64,000 nucleotides of DNA from positions 744,001 through 808,000 of the forward strand of contig JACGCN010000003.1 in NCBI GenBank assembly GCA_014905825.1, given 5' to 3'. Positions 10,156-21,600 of this stretch are shown one piece after another (the stretch's first letter is position 1; the number at the start of each line of letters is the position of its first letter). Below the pieces are notes generated by a model. That model worked only from the letters and a program-made list of their open reading frames with translations. It searched no databases and was not told where the DNA came from. Made by a program: the position numbers and the translations under genes. This DNA comes from Lyophyllum atratum. Its lineage: Eukaryota > Basidiomycota > Agaricomycetes > Agaricales > Lyophyllaceae.

Positions 10156-12794
10156 TCAGATGACGACGCCAGCGCGGGCGATAGGAGGTCGCTGGTTCTC
10201 ATGGAAGGCAGTAACACTCGCGCATCTGTCCATGCGGCCATAAGTGTCAGACTTCCTTTTTATCAGGTAAAACCACTCACTGATCCTTTCCTCTTGGCTC
10301 ACCGGGCTTATTCGACCATGGATGGCCCGCCTAAGGGTGAGTTGGCAGTTGGAGACGTGTGTCTCGGAGGATACTTCAACCGAGATGGGTTCGAAGTGTA
10401 TAGGGTTCATGGTGGGCTGTGAAGCATTAGAAGCAAGGGTCTGCTTATCTCGGGAACTTGCTCCGACGACCCATGCACGCTGCTGATTTACTGTCTGTAA
10501 GTCGATTTCGATTGAGACATGATGGAAGAAGTTGGCGAAAGCTGGGGGAAGTTTTGTCCGGCCAGCCTGGAGGAAGGAAGCGAAGAGGTGACGCGGTTTA
10601 AGCGGCAGTAGTGACCAGTGCATTACCACTTCAACCTCCAACGTCGGTTTCGGGTCAGAAGAGTGACGGCCACCAAATATGATGGACGGTCTCGACTCGA
10701 AGCAGTGACCAGCTTCCCGCTGGAAGCTCGCGTCGTTATGTGCGTATTTCCAGAGCATGCCGGTTTCCTGTGCCGAAGAGATCCTGTTTGAATTGACCTC
10801 ATGCGTCATGATTCCCCATTTTCTTTCAGTTTGTTCCGTCCCCGATGTGCGACTGAAGGTGCCGCCAATCCGCAAATTTGGATTTGGACCAATCGTGCCC
10901 CAAGTACCTCCGGTCATATTCCTTTCCTTTTTCCTTTTTGCACTGTCTTCCTCTAGATGTGTGATGGAGGGGGAAGAACGCACAACGGTGATAGGGTGGT
11001 GGTATAGCCCGGTGATACGAACCTGGGACAGACCGAGAGCATATGTGTACTCGTTGAGATACGTACCGGAGGCGGCACCTTCTAGCCTATTCATTTCGAC
11101 TCCAATCCACGGGCCTTGCCATTCCGAATTGGGCGGTGGAGTCTTGTATTGACGATTATCCTCAATCTGTACACCGATTGAATAGTTCCCAGCTTACTCA
11201 AGTTAGAGAATGCAGACGCGTACCTTAATATCAACACCAGAAGAGATGGAGAACGTTGTGGTTCCGTCGTCGTCCTTGTCATAAAGGCGGGAACCAAATG
11301 GAATATTGATGGAGCGGGTCCCCTTATCGGCATTCCCATGACCCGGCCCTCCACCTCCATCACCTCCATCATCCCCACCGTCTCCATCTTCACCATTACC
11401 ATTACCACTTCCTGCTCTTTCAGGTGGGTTGCCTTCTCTACCTCGCCTAAATGCACCACTTTCTCCGCCTCCGGCTCCACCTCCACCTCCACTTTCACTT
11501 CCGGCCGGGGCGCTCACATTGCTCCCACTACTACTGCCACTTCCACTATGTCCGCCCGCTCCCGCTGATGTTGTTTTACTGAGGTAGTTCACTCGTCGAT
11601 CTTGCCATCCTTGCAGCTGGGGCAAATTCGTCGGGATGATGCATGTTGTGTCCGGGGTGTTAATAGAGCCAGGGAAAGGCGAGAAGAGAGGTTCAAACTT
11701 CGACAAAATGTGCTCCTGGGACAGGGGTATATTGACATCGAGAAACACGTGAATTTCTTCCATGACTTGTCCAATGTGCAACATCTCCTGGTTAAATCCT
11801 GTTTGAATCAGATACGAACCCTCGTATTGGAGCTGGCGGAGGGCATGTCGTATCTCAGCCTCTTTGCTGCATGCGTGGTCGAAAGCAAGATCCGGGGTTT
11901 GGACGGTGGTGTGTGGCTCATAAAGGGCAGGGTTAGCACCTTGGAGCTCCTTTTGGACATTGCCCAATGTGCGCGGCGAGGGTAGGGAGGGCTGGACAGC
12001 CTGAGAAGGCACGAATGCTTGTGAAGCAATAGACGGTGGAGCTGTGTCTGGTTGCGCCTCAAGATCACCAATTTGGTGGTCAGACTCGGGGATCTCGTTG
12101 AAGACGTGACCGCGTCGCCTACTGAGCGATTAATACCATATGGCCATGTTTCGGAGTCATACTCACGTAGGCGCTGGACGTGCCTTCCTTCCTTCAACAA
12201 TACAGTCATGTCCGCCAGCCGAACACCGGGTACATGCAAGACCATCTTCCTCAAAAACACATTGCATTTTCAGCTTCTGGCAGTGAACACAGGCCGCACT
12301 TAAGGAGAAGCATCAGCACAGTAATACGGCTGATAATACTTAACTCACTGTTTTGCCCTAACAGTTGCCCCGGTATCCAAGTCTTCTGACAAAGTCACCT
12401 CGGACGATATTGCTTGCGCTGCGCCCTGCGCTGATCCTGGAATGAATAGGTCGCCGGCTTGATTATTGGATATGCGAATTGGGTCTACGCGTTTCCTGTT
12501 GACCGATTCGCGTTTCCTATTGAGCGATTAAGGGACATACAGCCATGATTCAGGATCACACCCACCTAGTAGGTGCACGGCGTGCCTTCCTTCCTTCGAC
12601 CGTACAATCATATCCGCTATCAGCACACCGATTACAAGCAAGTCTACCCTCTTTAAATTCGCATTTCAATTTCATCGTCTTGCACCGAGTACAGGCCCCA
12701 CTGAAATGAGAGTATTAGCGTGGTAAATATGGCTGATGATAGTATGTTGAACTCACGGCTGCCTCCTAGTGGATGCCCCAGCATCTGACACCAT
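10156..12794 (-). CDS. Protein with two tandem Zn2Cys6 clusters and an unknown C-terminal region
   Basis: The first exon ends DAGASTRRQ at a donor (12756). Exon 2 (12700-12566) encodes cluster one, GACTRCKTMKLKCEF then C-x2-C-x6-C. A linker exon (12516-12349) encodes DPIRISNNQAGDLFIP and ends RAKH. The next exon (12298-12167) encodes cluster two, AACVHCQKLKMQCVF then C-x2-C-x6-C. Both cluster exons end in VEGRKAR-x-APT. A long exon (12118-11224) holds a helical region (KEAEIRHALRQLQYEGSYLI) and a low-complexity Gly/Ser/Asp-rich stretch. The final part (11166-10156) contains WKYAHNDASFQREAGHCFES and PPAFANFFHHVSIEIDL, which I cannot assign. The zinc clusters predict a DNA-binding regulator. 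The start is uncertain: ATG 12794 lies inside the upstream YTH frame, so this may be an overlapping gene or the C-terminal half of a longer fusion (see findings). Splice positions fit in frame at every junction checked. Confidence 0.65.
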
Positions 12795-15066
12795 TCCCTC
12801 ATCTCTCGCATTGTACGATCTCTCTGATGGCGGCGATGCAGCGAAATATCGTCCAGGAAGTATCATCATCAACTGCCACTGATCCAACAGCCTCTGTCCC
12901 ACAGTCGGCTCCAACTCAGTGCCATCCCTCGATAAGTTAACCTGCTCATCATGGTTCCAAGTGTTGCGAATATGTAGAGTCTGGCGAAATGGAAGTTTCC
13001 TCGTCGACAACCATTTGATTTCGAGGGAGTTTGAGAGTTTCCCCGCGTCTTCCTTCAGTTCATCCTCTTCTTCAGACTCTATTCCTTGCCTCCCTCCACC
13101 CTCTTTCGCAGCATCCTGAACATCCATTTCAGTCTCCTCATCTGTAGCCATCTCAAGCGTGTACTTTGGATATCCCAGATCGTCCTGCTGACTCTCCCCC
13201 TCACGAACGACTGTCCTGGCGGCCCACGACACTCCCTGCTCGCCATGGTGAACTGGCCCAGACAACCTGCAAAATGTCTGTTTAATCGTTCGTCCAGCTA
13301 GTGGAATTTCTGACAACTTACTTCGCGTACCCGTAAAATTCTTCGCTCTTGTCCAGGATGAAAATTAAGTATACCTCTTGACTTGTCCGGGACGCCTGGT
13401 CCAAGATCTCTTCATTGTGCTTCTGCGTAGACCATAAACCGCTCTTCACACTAAGATCCAGCTCAAACTGGTAAAAACATTTCCTCTGTTAGTGACACGC
13501 AAAGGCCATCGATAAAGACCTGCGTACCTGGGTCAATGATTTAAGAACGAAATAGCGGCGCGGGAAGGAACGCGTCAGCAGACCCGAGTTCGTCGAAGCA
13601 TATGACCTGATACTACTCGAGTCAGCATCGTTTCGCTCTCGATGATCACCGTCGTCCATAATGTCCACCAACGATCTCATTGAGGCCATGTGATCAGACC
13701 AGGGTGTCGATAGTCTGTCGGGCCAGGTAGATGTTTTAGACGCGTCGTCTGATTCCTCTGCTTTCCCCTCCCGTTCCATAACACACCAGATATCCATTCC
13801 ATTGTTTCGTTCCTGACCAACCCCAACGCGCAGATCATCATCCATTTTTCGCGCGCGACATACTAATCGCGGGCTGTGGGCGTCGTTGGGACGTAATGGT
13901 TGCCCATTGAAGCGTTCAATAGCGTCAATCAGCTGATGTTTACTCTCAAAGCTCACAAAAGCGCAATTGAATCGCGAGATGACGGAAATTGATTGAATTC
14001 CCGCGGAAGGTGAGGGCTTTGACTCTGCGTCGGCCGACTGATTGAAGAAGCGCCACAGCTCATCGTGGGTCGCGTCTGAGGGAACGTTCCCAGCCCACAA
14101 GATCCATTTTGAGCGGTGCGCGGGCGGATTTCGGTGATAAGGCCGGTGAATGAGGGGATTTTCGTTGTGCGAAGGCCATGTGCTCGCTTCTGCGAGGGGG
14201 CTTCCTCCCATCGCTTCTTCCTTAATGTCCTGCATGTCTGTCATCAACGGAGATCCCGGATTGCCTGGTAGAGGATGGGAGGTTTCTGAAGAACTCGAGT
14301 ATATATAAGACGATGCACGACTGGACGATGGGAGAAACTTGGTCTGAATGTCTGACGCGCTGTCATGCGCCGGGAGGGCTTCTCCGCCTGTAAACCTGTC
14401 TCTGAGCTCGAAGCTCCTATCAGCTAGAGAAGGAGATTGATTGTCAAACAAAAGCGATCCCTTTGCATTAGATTCATGCTTCCTCCGAGGATCGCGCGAT
14501 CGCCGCCGGTAAACATAGTCAGGGTATTTTGCGTTAAACGTATCCTTCAGTTGCTTAGCTTGATCCTGGTAGGCTTGTTTTTCCGCCTGGGCGATCTTAG
14601 TGATAAGCTCAGCAGGTCTTGGATAAGTATGCTCACCGAAGGCATGTTAGTCCACTCCTTGCTCAGAATCTTGCTGATATCCCCCGTGCGCATTGCTTGA
14701 TTTTCAGATACTTGTGGTAGTCGACGACGCGCGAAAAGCATGAACGCGTTCACGGGGCGTTTTGGTTTGCCATCCGTGTTAAGCGTCTGCGAAGCCAATG
14801 TTGACTGGTCGTCTGAGTGAGGTTTTTCCATCGTTGTAGAGGGTCCGAATAGGAATGGTGCGTGACTTGCCTTCATTTTCCAGCTCTTCTTCCATAACTT
14901 CGTTGGAAGCCACATCAAGGTAACCCCCGTCTTCTACATCTTGACCTGGCTTCAATTGGCGTTCGTTCTGCTCGTTTCCTTGGAAGCCTCCTTGGAAGGA
15001 GCCTGGGTACTGATCATGAGTGACCGACACCTGCGCCTCCGTTTTTGCATCGAAAACGGTACTCAT
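12753..15066 (-). CDS. HMG-box / RRM / YTH-domain protein (m6A reader fused to a DNA-binding domain)
   Basis: Start at 15066 (MSTVFDAKTEAQVSV), with a short acidic N-terminus. A GC-AG intron (14813-14870) leads into a MATA/PCC1-type HMG box: PKRPVNAFMLFARRR, GDISKILSKEWTNMPS, then after a 50-nt intron (14587-14636) AEKQAYQDQAKQLKDTFNAK and YPDYVYRRR. The same frame runs on with no stop through a Ser-rich linker to an RRM (RNP2 ILWAGNVP; RNP1 CAFVSFES; about 14110-13850). It then reaches a complete YTH domain (about 13570-12870): RYFVLKSLTQ, FELDLSVKSGLWSTQ, EVYLIFILDKSEEFYGYA, LSGPV, EIKWLSTRKLPF, NLSRDGTELEP. The cage tryptophans of the m6A pocket appear present (GLWST; VSWAA). RRM plus YTH is a known fungal layout; the added HMG box is the surprise. 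In frame the protein stops at TGA 12753-12755, which is also inside a splice donor used by the next gene. It is predicted to be nuclear. Confidence 0.78.
14813..14870 (-). other. GC-AG intron in the HMG/RRM/YTH gene
   Basis: Splicing from GAAG|GCAAGT to CTCAG|AC is the only junction I found that keeps frame between the N-terminal exon (ending ELENE) and the HMG exon (starting DDQSTLASQ). The GCAAGT donor, preceded by AAG, is the usual form of the minor GC-AG class. The length is 58 nt. Confidence 0.7.
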
Positions 15067-15636
15067 GACCTGGGGATGTGAGGAATGGACTGAGACTGGA
15101 GAGAAGGTAAGAGAGAGAAGGACAAAAGAGGTGAAGTGGCGTGAGAGGACTAGCAGCTGAAAGAAAGTGCACCGCTCTCGTGATCGCAACGAGCGCTCAT
15201 TTCTCCAGACTTTGTTTGTGCTTCAAAGGTATGGCATTCTCATAGGAGGTAGTATAACCGGATTCAGTAAACCTGGATGGCCAGCTCGTGCGGTTGATAG
15301 AGACGATGCGTGATGCGATGAAGTGCCAGTGCTGGTATTAGCCCAAGATTCTTCGCGCAGATTTCAAGCGCCCAAGCTCGCCCAAGACATGGCTGACGGG
15401 AAGAAGGGGCTGACAGGGCTGACAGGGGGAAGGCAGTCCTGCCGTTCCTGGCACCTGATCGGACTTCGAAATGGATTACGTACGCGATTCATGCTCATAG
15501 CATTGAAGGAACTCCGGAATGTTAGTCAAAACGTCTGCGTCGTTCACTCATGTGCTGATTGTCTCTAGGTTAATATACAATTGATACAAGTTGGTATATA
15601 TAATAGCAATGTCCTCCAAACCAAGACTGAAAGGTC
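15067..15636. other. Intergenic region between the HMG/RRM/YTH gene and the TOR gene
   Basis: About 0.57 kb holding the promoter of the HMG/RRM/YTH gene and the 3' end of the TOR transcript, both on the minus strand. A short repeated ggctgaca motif occurs near 15405-15425. No coding exon was seen. Confidence 0.5.
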
Positions 15637-18600
15637 CTACCAGAAAGCACACCAGCCAGAGAAACATTGACAAAGGTTTTCAAAAGCAGTGGCTTGCTCA
15701 ATCAACCGATCAACCTGAACTTCTACGCTGAGCGCGACTTCCGGGTTGAAATCGCGACCTGGAAAGGCAGTTAGTAACTGGAGCAAGAAAGGTATTTGTT
15801 TGCTCACCTGTCAGTTTGTGCTGGACGCGGTTGTACACGAAGAGTGCACGGTCGTTGCGAACCTCCTGTGCTCCTGGTTGCTCTTCCGCTTCTAAAGGTG
15901 GCAAAATAATTAGCGGTAGGTCGGAGAAAATGAGGCTAGAAACATACCGTTGAAGATGTCGTTTTCATCAGCCTTGAGTTTGCGGCCGGGGGCTTGAGGA
16001 TGGGCAGCGGCTCGTGTGAGGTCAACGGACCGATCGGCGTCCGTTTCAGTGTCTGTCAAAGATCTTTAGCTCAAGGAATTTCAAAGTCTTGCGGATGACC
16101 ATATACCTTCGACTCTCCTGACGTCAACCTCCGTCTGCATCAACCTCCAATTGATCAAGGGATCATAGACGAAAGCTTCTAGCACTGCCATCAACGATTC
16201 CTTGTTGTCACGAAGAACTTGCATCGTGATCTCGCAGGTCTTTCGGAAGCTACCTTCGATGCCACTGACCTGCAATCACGAGTAAAAGCTAGATCAATGC
16301 AGGAGATGAATATGAGCACATACCTCCATGGCGTGTGTGAGCATCCTCGTCAACCGGAATGGGACCTTCTCAGGGAACTTTTCACGGTGCATCGCGACCT
16401 CAAAGCAATCACCGAAATCGATATGGACGACTTTGCCGGTACTGCGCTCGAGGAGCAGATTGGAAGGATGACGATCTCCGAGACCGAGGATGTGCCCGAC
16501 CATACTGTTCACAGCGAGCGACCGGGTGTAGGTCGCTCGTCGCTCCAGCCAGTGCTCCGAGTTTATGCTCTTCAGCCAAAGTACCCTGTACAGATCTTGG
16601 CCTGTCGTATTTTCGAGGGCATACTCAAAGACTTCAATCTTCTGTAGGAGGGTGAGGTTTTCGTAGTCCGGTGCCATCTACCAAAAATCACTTGAGAAGG
16701 TGTTCATCAAAGCAGGTTAAGGTCACATACCTGTAGCATCAACCGGTACTCGATGTTCAGAAGTACCTTTCTGGAGTCGCGGTAGTCACGGATTAGGACG
16801 TGGAGGGTGTCGCTGCCCTGTACCCAGCCAAGCAGACCAGCATTGGGGGCCAAGGGAATAACAGGGTACCGTTGTATGTGTAGGCGGCGCTTGAAGCTGT
16901 CTGTATCGACGGACAGGAGTGTATTGACAAGACTGAAGAGCTGCATAACTCGTTCATCTTGACGGAGATCCTCGTGACCTTGTAGACTGTCAACAAACTG
17001 CAGACGTGCCAGACGTGTCTTGATCCATACCTTTCAGCACGTATTGATAATCTCTAGCATCACTACCTTTGAGGGACAGACGACGCGGGCGCTGCTTGGA
17101 TGCAATGACAGTCAGCTTCGTGGCGAAGCTGGCTATCCTGATAATGGGTCGTCCACTTTGATATGTTCCTAGACCATCGTGAGCGACATGAATCAGGCAT
17201 GGGAGAAACAATTAACCTGGGACTGCCAGATCGAGATTGCGAGCTTTCAATAAGCTAGGCGAGACGTATTGCAAGTCGAGCGTCGTCAGTTGTGGCAATT
17301 GCTTCTCGACCTTTTTGAAGACCTGGTTGATCTCATTCAGTAGCTGGATAACTTGCCCAGAAGCAGATCACTGACGTTGTAATAGATGTCCCAGGCCTTG
17401 TCAAGTTCACTGGTATCACCGTGCGTGCGCCATCGGCGGGTCGCTTCGCGAGCCTCATGAAGCTCCTTTCCAAATACCTGGGTGAATGAGGTTTCACGTG
17501 CTGTCGTCGGGCCCTAGGTAAAAGGGTAAGAGTGTGATGTTGCTGCTTGTTAATCGGACGTACGGCTTCTAGCATATCATGCAGAGGTTCCAAAGCTGCG
17601 ATCATGCCGTCTGGATTCTTCTCGGTAAAGAAATGGCGAGATGCCTCCTCTAGGCCTTCATGCCAGAGCTCATGCCATAGGATGGCAATTCGAATGAGCT
17701 CCCGACTGACGACCAGAGCCTGCAATACAGGTCAGCAGTCAATCGAAGACGATGATCCAACCCCCGTACCTGTGTGACGATTGTCGGGCTGTGTTCTCGC
17801 ATCCGTTCCATGATTGCGAGCGCTGCATTGCGACGAGTAGCACTCGACGACTTCGATGCGACCGTCAGAGGATAAATAAGTGCTTGGGGATGATGTTTTC
17901 CAACGTCAGCCAGGAGGTTGTTGATGTTGCGCCGAATGTTAGCATGGGGTGTCTGAATGCGTGCAATGATCTAGAAACATTTGTGAGACATGTCCAGGCA
18001 TGTGTGGTCACAAGAAATACCTGAGGTATAACGACAAGCCATGTATCAACTTCGACAGTGGTAAATCCATTGCCCATTGCATGGCTGACGTCATCGATGC
18101 GTCCAAACTTGAACCACAAGGTCAGTAGACGGAGTGTGTCCTGCAGTGCTTCCTCATTTCGGAGTGATATCGACCGGAAGAAACCTATATGGGTGATTCA
18201 GTTGAGTTCGTCGTCCGAGCGCAAATTACGTACCATCAACGGCCTGCACGATATGAGCAACAAGCCCGCTACCTGGTCCATCAACAGCGCGAGTTGTATT
18301 TTGAGTTTCCATGTAACTGATGACCTCGAAATTCGCTAAAGCCCAAGTATGCCACGCCTTATACCAGGTATGATCGAAGTGTGTCGCAAGGTAGTAAGAG
18401 TGTAGGATGTCTTCAACATTCCGCTTAAAAAACAACTGATGAGCATAGTTGGGCCAATATACTGCAAGAACGACAACGTACCCCTCCCCAGTCATCAGCA
18501 AGCTCTACCTGCCATTCGCCAGTCTTGAAGTAACATCGCGCAAGCAGTTTGGAAAGCTCAGTTAGCTTCTGCTTTGGTACACCAGCGTGCACTGGATGTT

Positions 18601-21600
18601 CGCCGGTTTCAGCTTGGAGATCCCTGGACAGGCTTCCAGAAAACTGTCGAAGGAACCGTAGACTGTCCTCTTTAGCGCCGTTCGCCCACATGAACTTCAG
18701 CTGAGCGTATACCACATTGGGTGGTGCCTTGGTGTGTTGCACTTGATGTGGATGACGCTGGTTCTAATATTGCTCAATGGTGAGTTTCGATATTGGAGTA
18801 CGCTCGTCACTCACCCTTTCCGGCGTTAGCAATGAGTTGATCGTCTTTTCAGCTAACATCATACGGTCCGATTTCCGGCATAGATTTGCAAACTTGATCC
18901 ACATCACAGGGTCCGTCTCTGGATCGAGGACCAACGTCCTGACTTGAAGAATACGTTGCCAGACTTCAACGTCTGGCTGGCACCCGCGTAGTCTATGACA
19001 ATGTTCAAAGAGGCTAGAAGACCGTTCGAGATTTTACTTACCGCTTCATCCACGTCTTTCTCATGGTCTGTTGACGCTCGGGTTGGTCTGCATATTGTTT
19101 GTAAAGTATGATTTCTTCCAGTTCGGAGAGCATTTGAGCGCGGACCATGACACTAAGATGAGCCTGATTAGAAGCAAATCGATACAACTGAAAGGGAATA
19201 TTCACTTGTATGAGCGGCCATAACCTTCGCCGACGAAGGAGCTCAACTCAGGATCCAATAGGTCACGAGCCTTTGCGATTTGAACCAAAGCCTTCGGGAA
19301 CTGGTTCTGGTGAACCGAAAGGATGGCTCGATAGAACGCACGGTCTGGGGAATCCGTCTTCATCGTAGTGATGTAGTCGTCCATCGAATCCCACTCGTGC
19401 AGCGACCAGGCAGCAGCAGCAGCCATCGGGGCAATTTCTCGTCTGAAGTCGTGATTGGCGTTCGACCAGGTGAGTTCTACTGCCTGCGCCAACGAATCCC
19501 ATTCGCCGAGAGCATGCAAGCATTTCATTTTACCGATCTGAACATCTTGATCACCGGGATCCGTCTCGCCCTTCCGCTCATAAGCCACTAAAGCCTCTTG
19601 CCAACGTCCCAGCCGTTCGTACCACTCTTCGTGCTTGGTAACATCGTACTGTTCTCGCGCTGTCAAAAGCGTGCCCCATGCCGCGTCGTGTTGCTGGAGT
19701 CGCGTGTTTATCGAAATGAGGGATTCAATGACGGCGGGAGAAGATTCAGAGAAGAATTCGAGTTCCTTATAATGTAAGGCTTTGGCATAAGCCATGTACT
19801 TCATGGCATATTCGCCTAGAGTGCGATGCTCGATTGGAAGAGGTTTCTCCTCGTGTTCCATGAACTCGGCGAGGTTGAGCAGACGATGTATCAGCTCAGA
19901 TGGTGCAGTGGTCGAGGTAATTGCAAACTCTATCGATCGAACAAGATCTTCCTATAAAAAATTGCTCAACATCAGCGTCATAAGACCAGGAAATTCACAA
20001 ACCTGATACTGATCGTAGAGATCCGTCCAGCATGATAGGAAGGCCGCATTGAACAATTCCTTTGCCAGTGGTGGATGGATATCGACCAAACTCATGCAAG
20101 CACGAAGGGCATGCGACGGCGACTCCTTCATGAACTCAACACCCAAGCGATGCATCCATTCAATCCAATCTTCGCGGGTGCTAACTTGCGATGTATCCCA
20201 TGCTTGCTTGAGATGTTGCTGGTTCACAGCTAATTTGGTCGCTTCAGCAGGTGCTGAGTATTCAGGTGCCTTATTGCTTTCACTCTGGCTGTTACAACGA
20301 TGAGTTTCTACGAAACACCTTGAAGAAGAGGCACAAACAGGAGGTCTAGAACGCCAGCTTCTTGTGGCAGACGTTCGCCATTTAACAGCTTCGAGATCAA
20401 GTTCTCGTACTTGGGATGGGTGAGACGGATTCGAAGGAGACACTGTTCTGGATATGAGCGTCCATATTCCGATAGCGAGAACTTCGATGCATACCTTGTT
20501 GATAGTCGGAACAAATATCGCAAAGTCAGAGCCAAGCTGGATCACGAGGGAGCAGAGTGTGTCCATCACGGTCATCCGCAACTCATTGTTAGATGTTTCC
20601 AAAACTCGAACGAGAGGGTGGATGATCCGAGAGGCATGGTCAGAGAAGTTGATCCTTTTGGATAGCCCCTCGATGGTCTGAATTGCTTTCTTTCGTAGAG
20701 GCGTGGTCCCAGGCCCCTCTGGCCGTTCGTATGACTTCACAATGATCGGAATCACGAGGTGTAAGTACTCCTCGATGTTGGTTCCAAAGGTTAAAAAGGC
20801 GTCGAAGATCTTGATCTGGGTGTTCATCCTCTTCTCTGTCAGCTCCCCATCGAAGACTTTCAAGATCAAAGGCAGGATCGTCGGCAAGAATGGCTTGAAC
20901 TCGGCGTCGAGAGCTTTCCCTAGAGCTTCGATCAGGGCAACGATGGGTAGTTGAAGGCTCGCATTTTCCCAAAGCTCTGTGACCAAGCTGAAAATATCCG
21001 GCATGAAGTTTCGGACGTGTTGCTTGACGATGCCGACCAGGATCGCGAGCTGCTCCAAATAGAAACCAAGGCGTGCAGTAGGACCTCGAGTTACGGCTGC
21101 AAATGCTGGAATAATCTAAGTATCCCTGTAAGTTAAGGGTCCAATCATCATATCTAGGGAAAAGACGTTACCTGTGGCAGGAAAGTTACACACTTCAGCC
21201 CTTGCGTCTTGAAGATCGACATGATTGCCTCAATGACGGTGGGGTGATGATTGTTGAGCGACTGGTCCTTCAGAATCGCCAAGAGAGCCGTGATCACGAC
21301 GGTTTGGAAATAGTCGTCAGATGCGGCGGGACCGACGGTCTGAGTAATCGGCACTTGGTTGACCGCAGTCAGTGCAGTCTCACTTGCTTCGCCCTCTGGC
21401 CTGACCTGCTTCGATGATTATTATAGGGTCACGCGCCATAGACCAATACGTACCTTGCGCCTGTAAGGATCCAAAGCACCCATGATACCCAGCACTTTCA
21501 CGACCTCACGTCGAACAGGTTGGCTGATCTCTGTCCTCAGAATCCTCCCCAAAAGTTCGAGGAGCTGTGGGTGATCGGCCAGAGGAGCGATTACGTATCC

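Noticed and set aside
11338..11568. Plus-strand Thr/Ser-rich frame
   Set aside because: Mirror of the Gly/Ser/Asp-rich linker of the double zinc-cluster protein.
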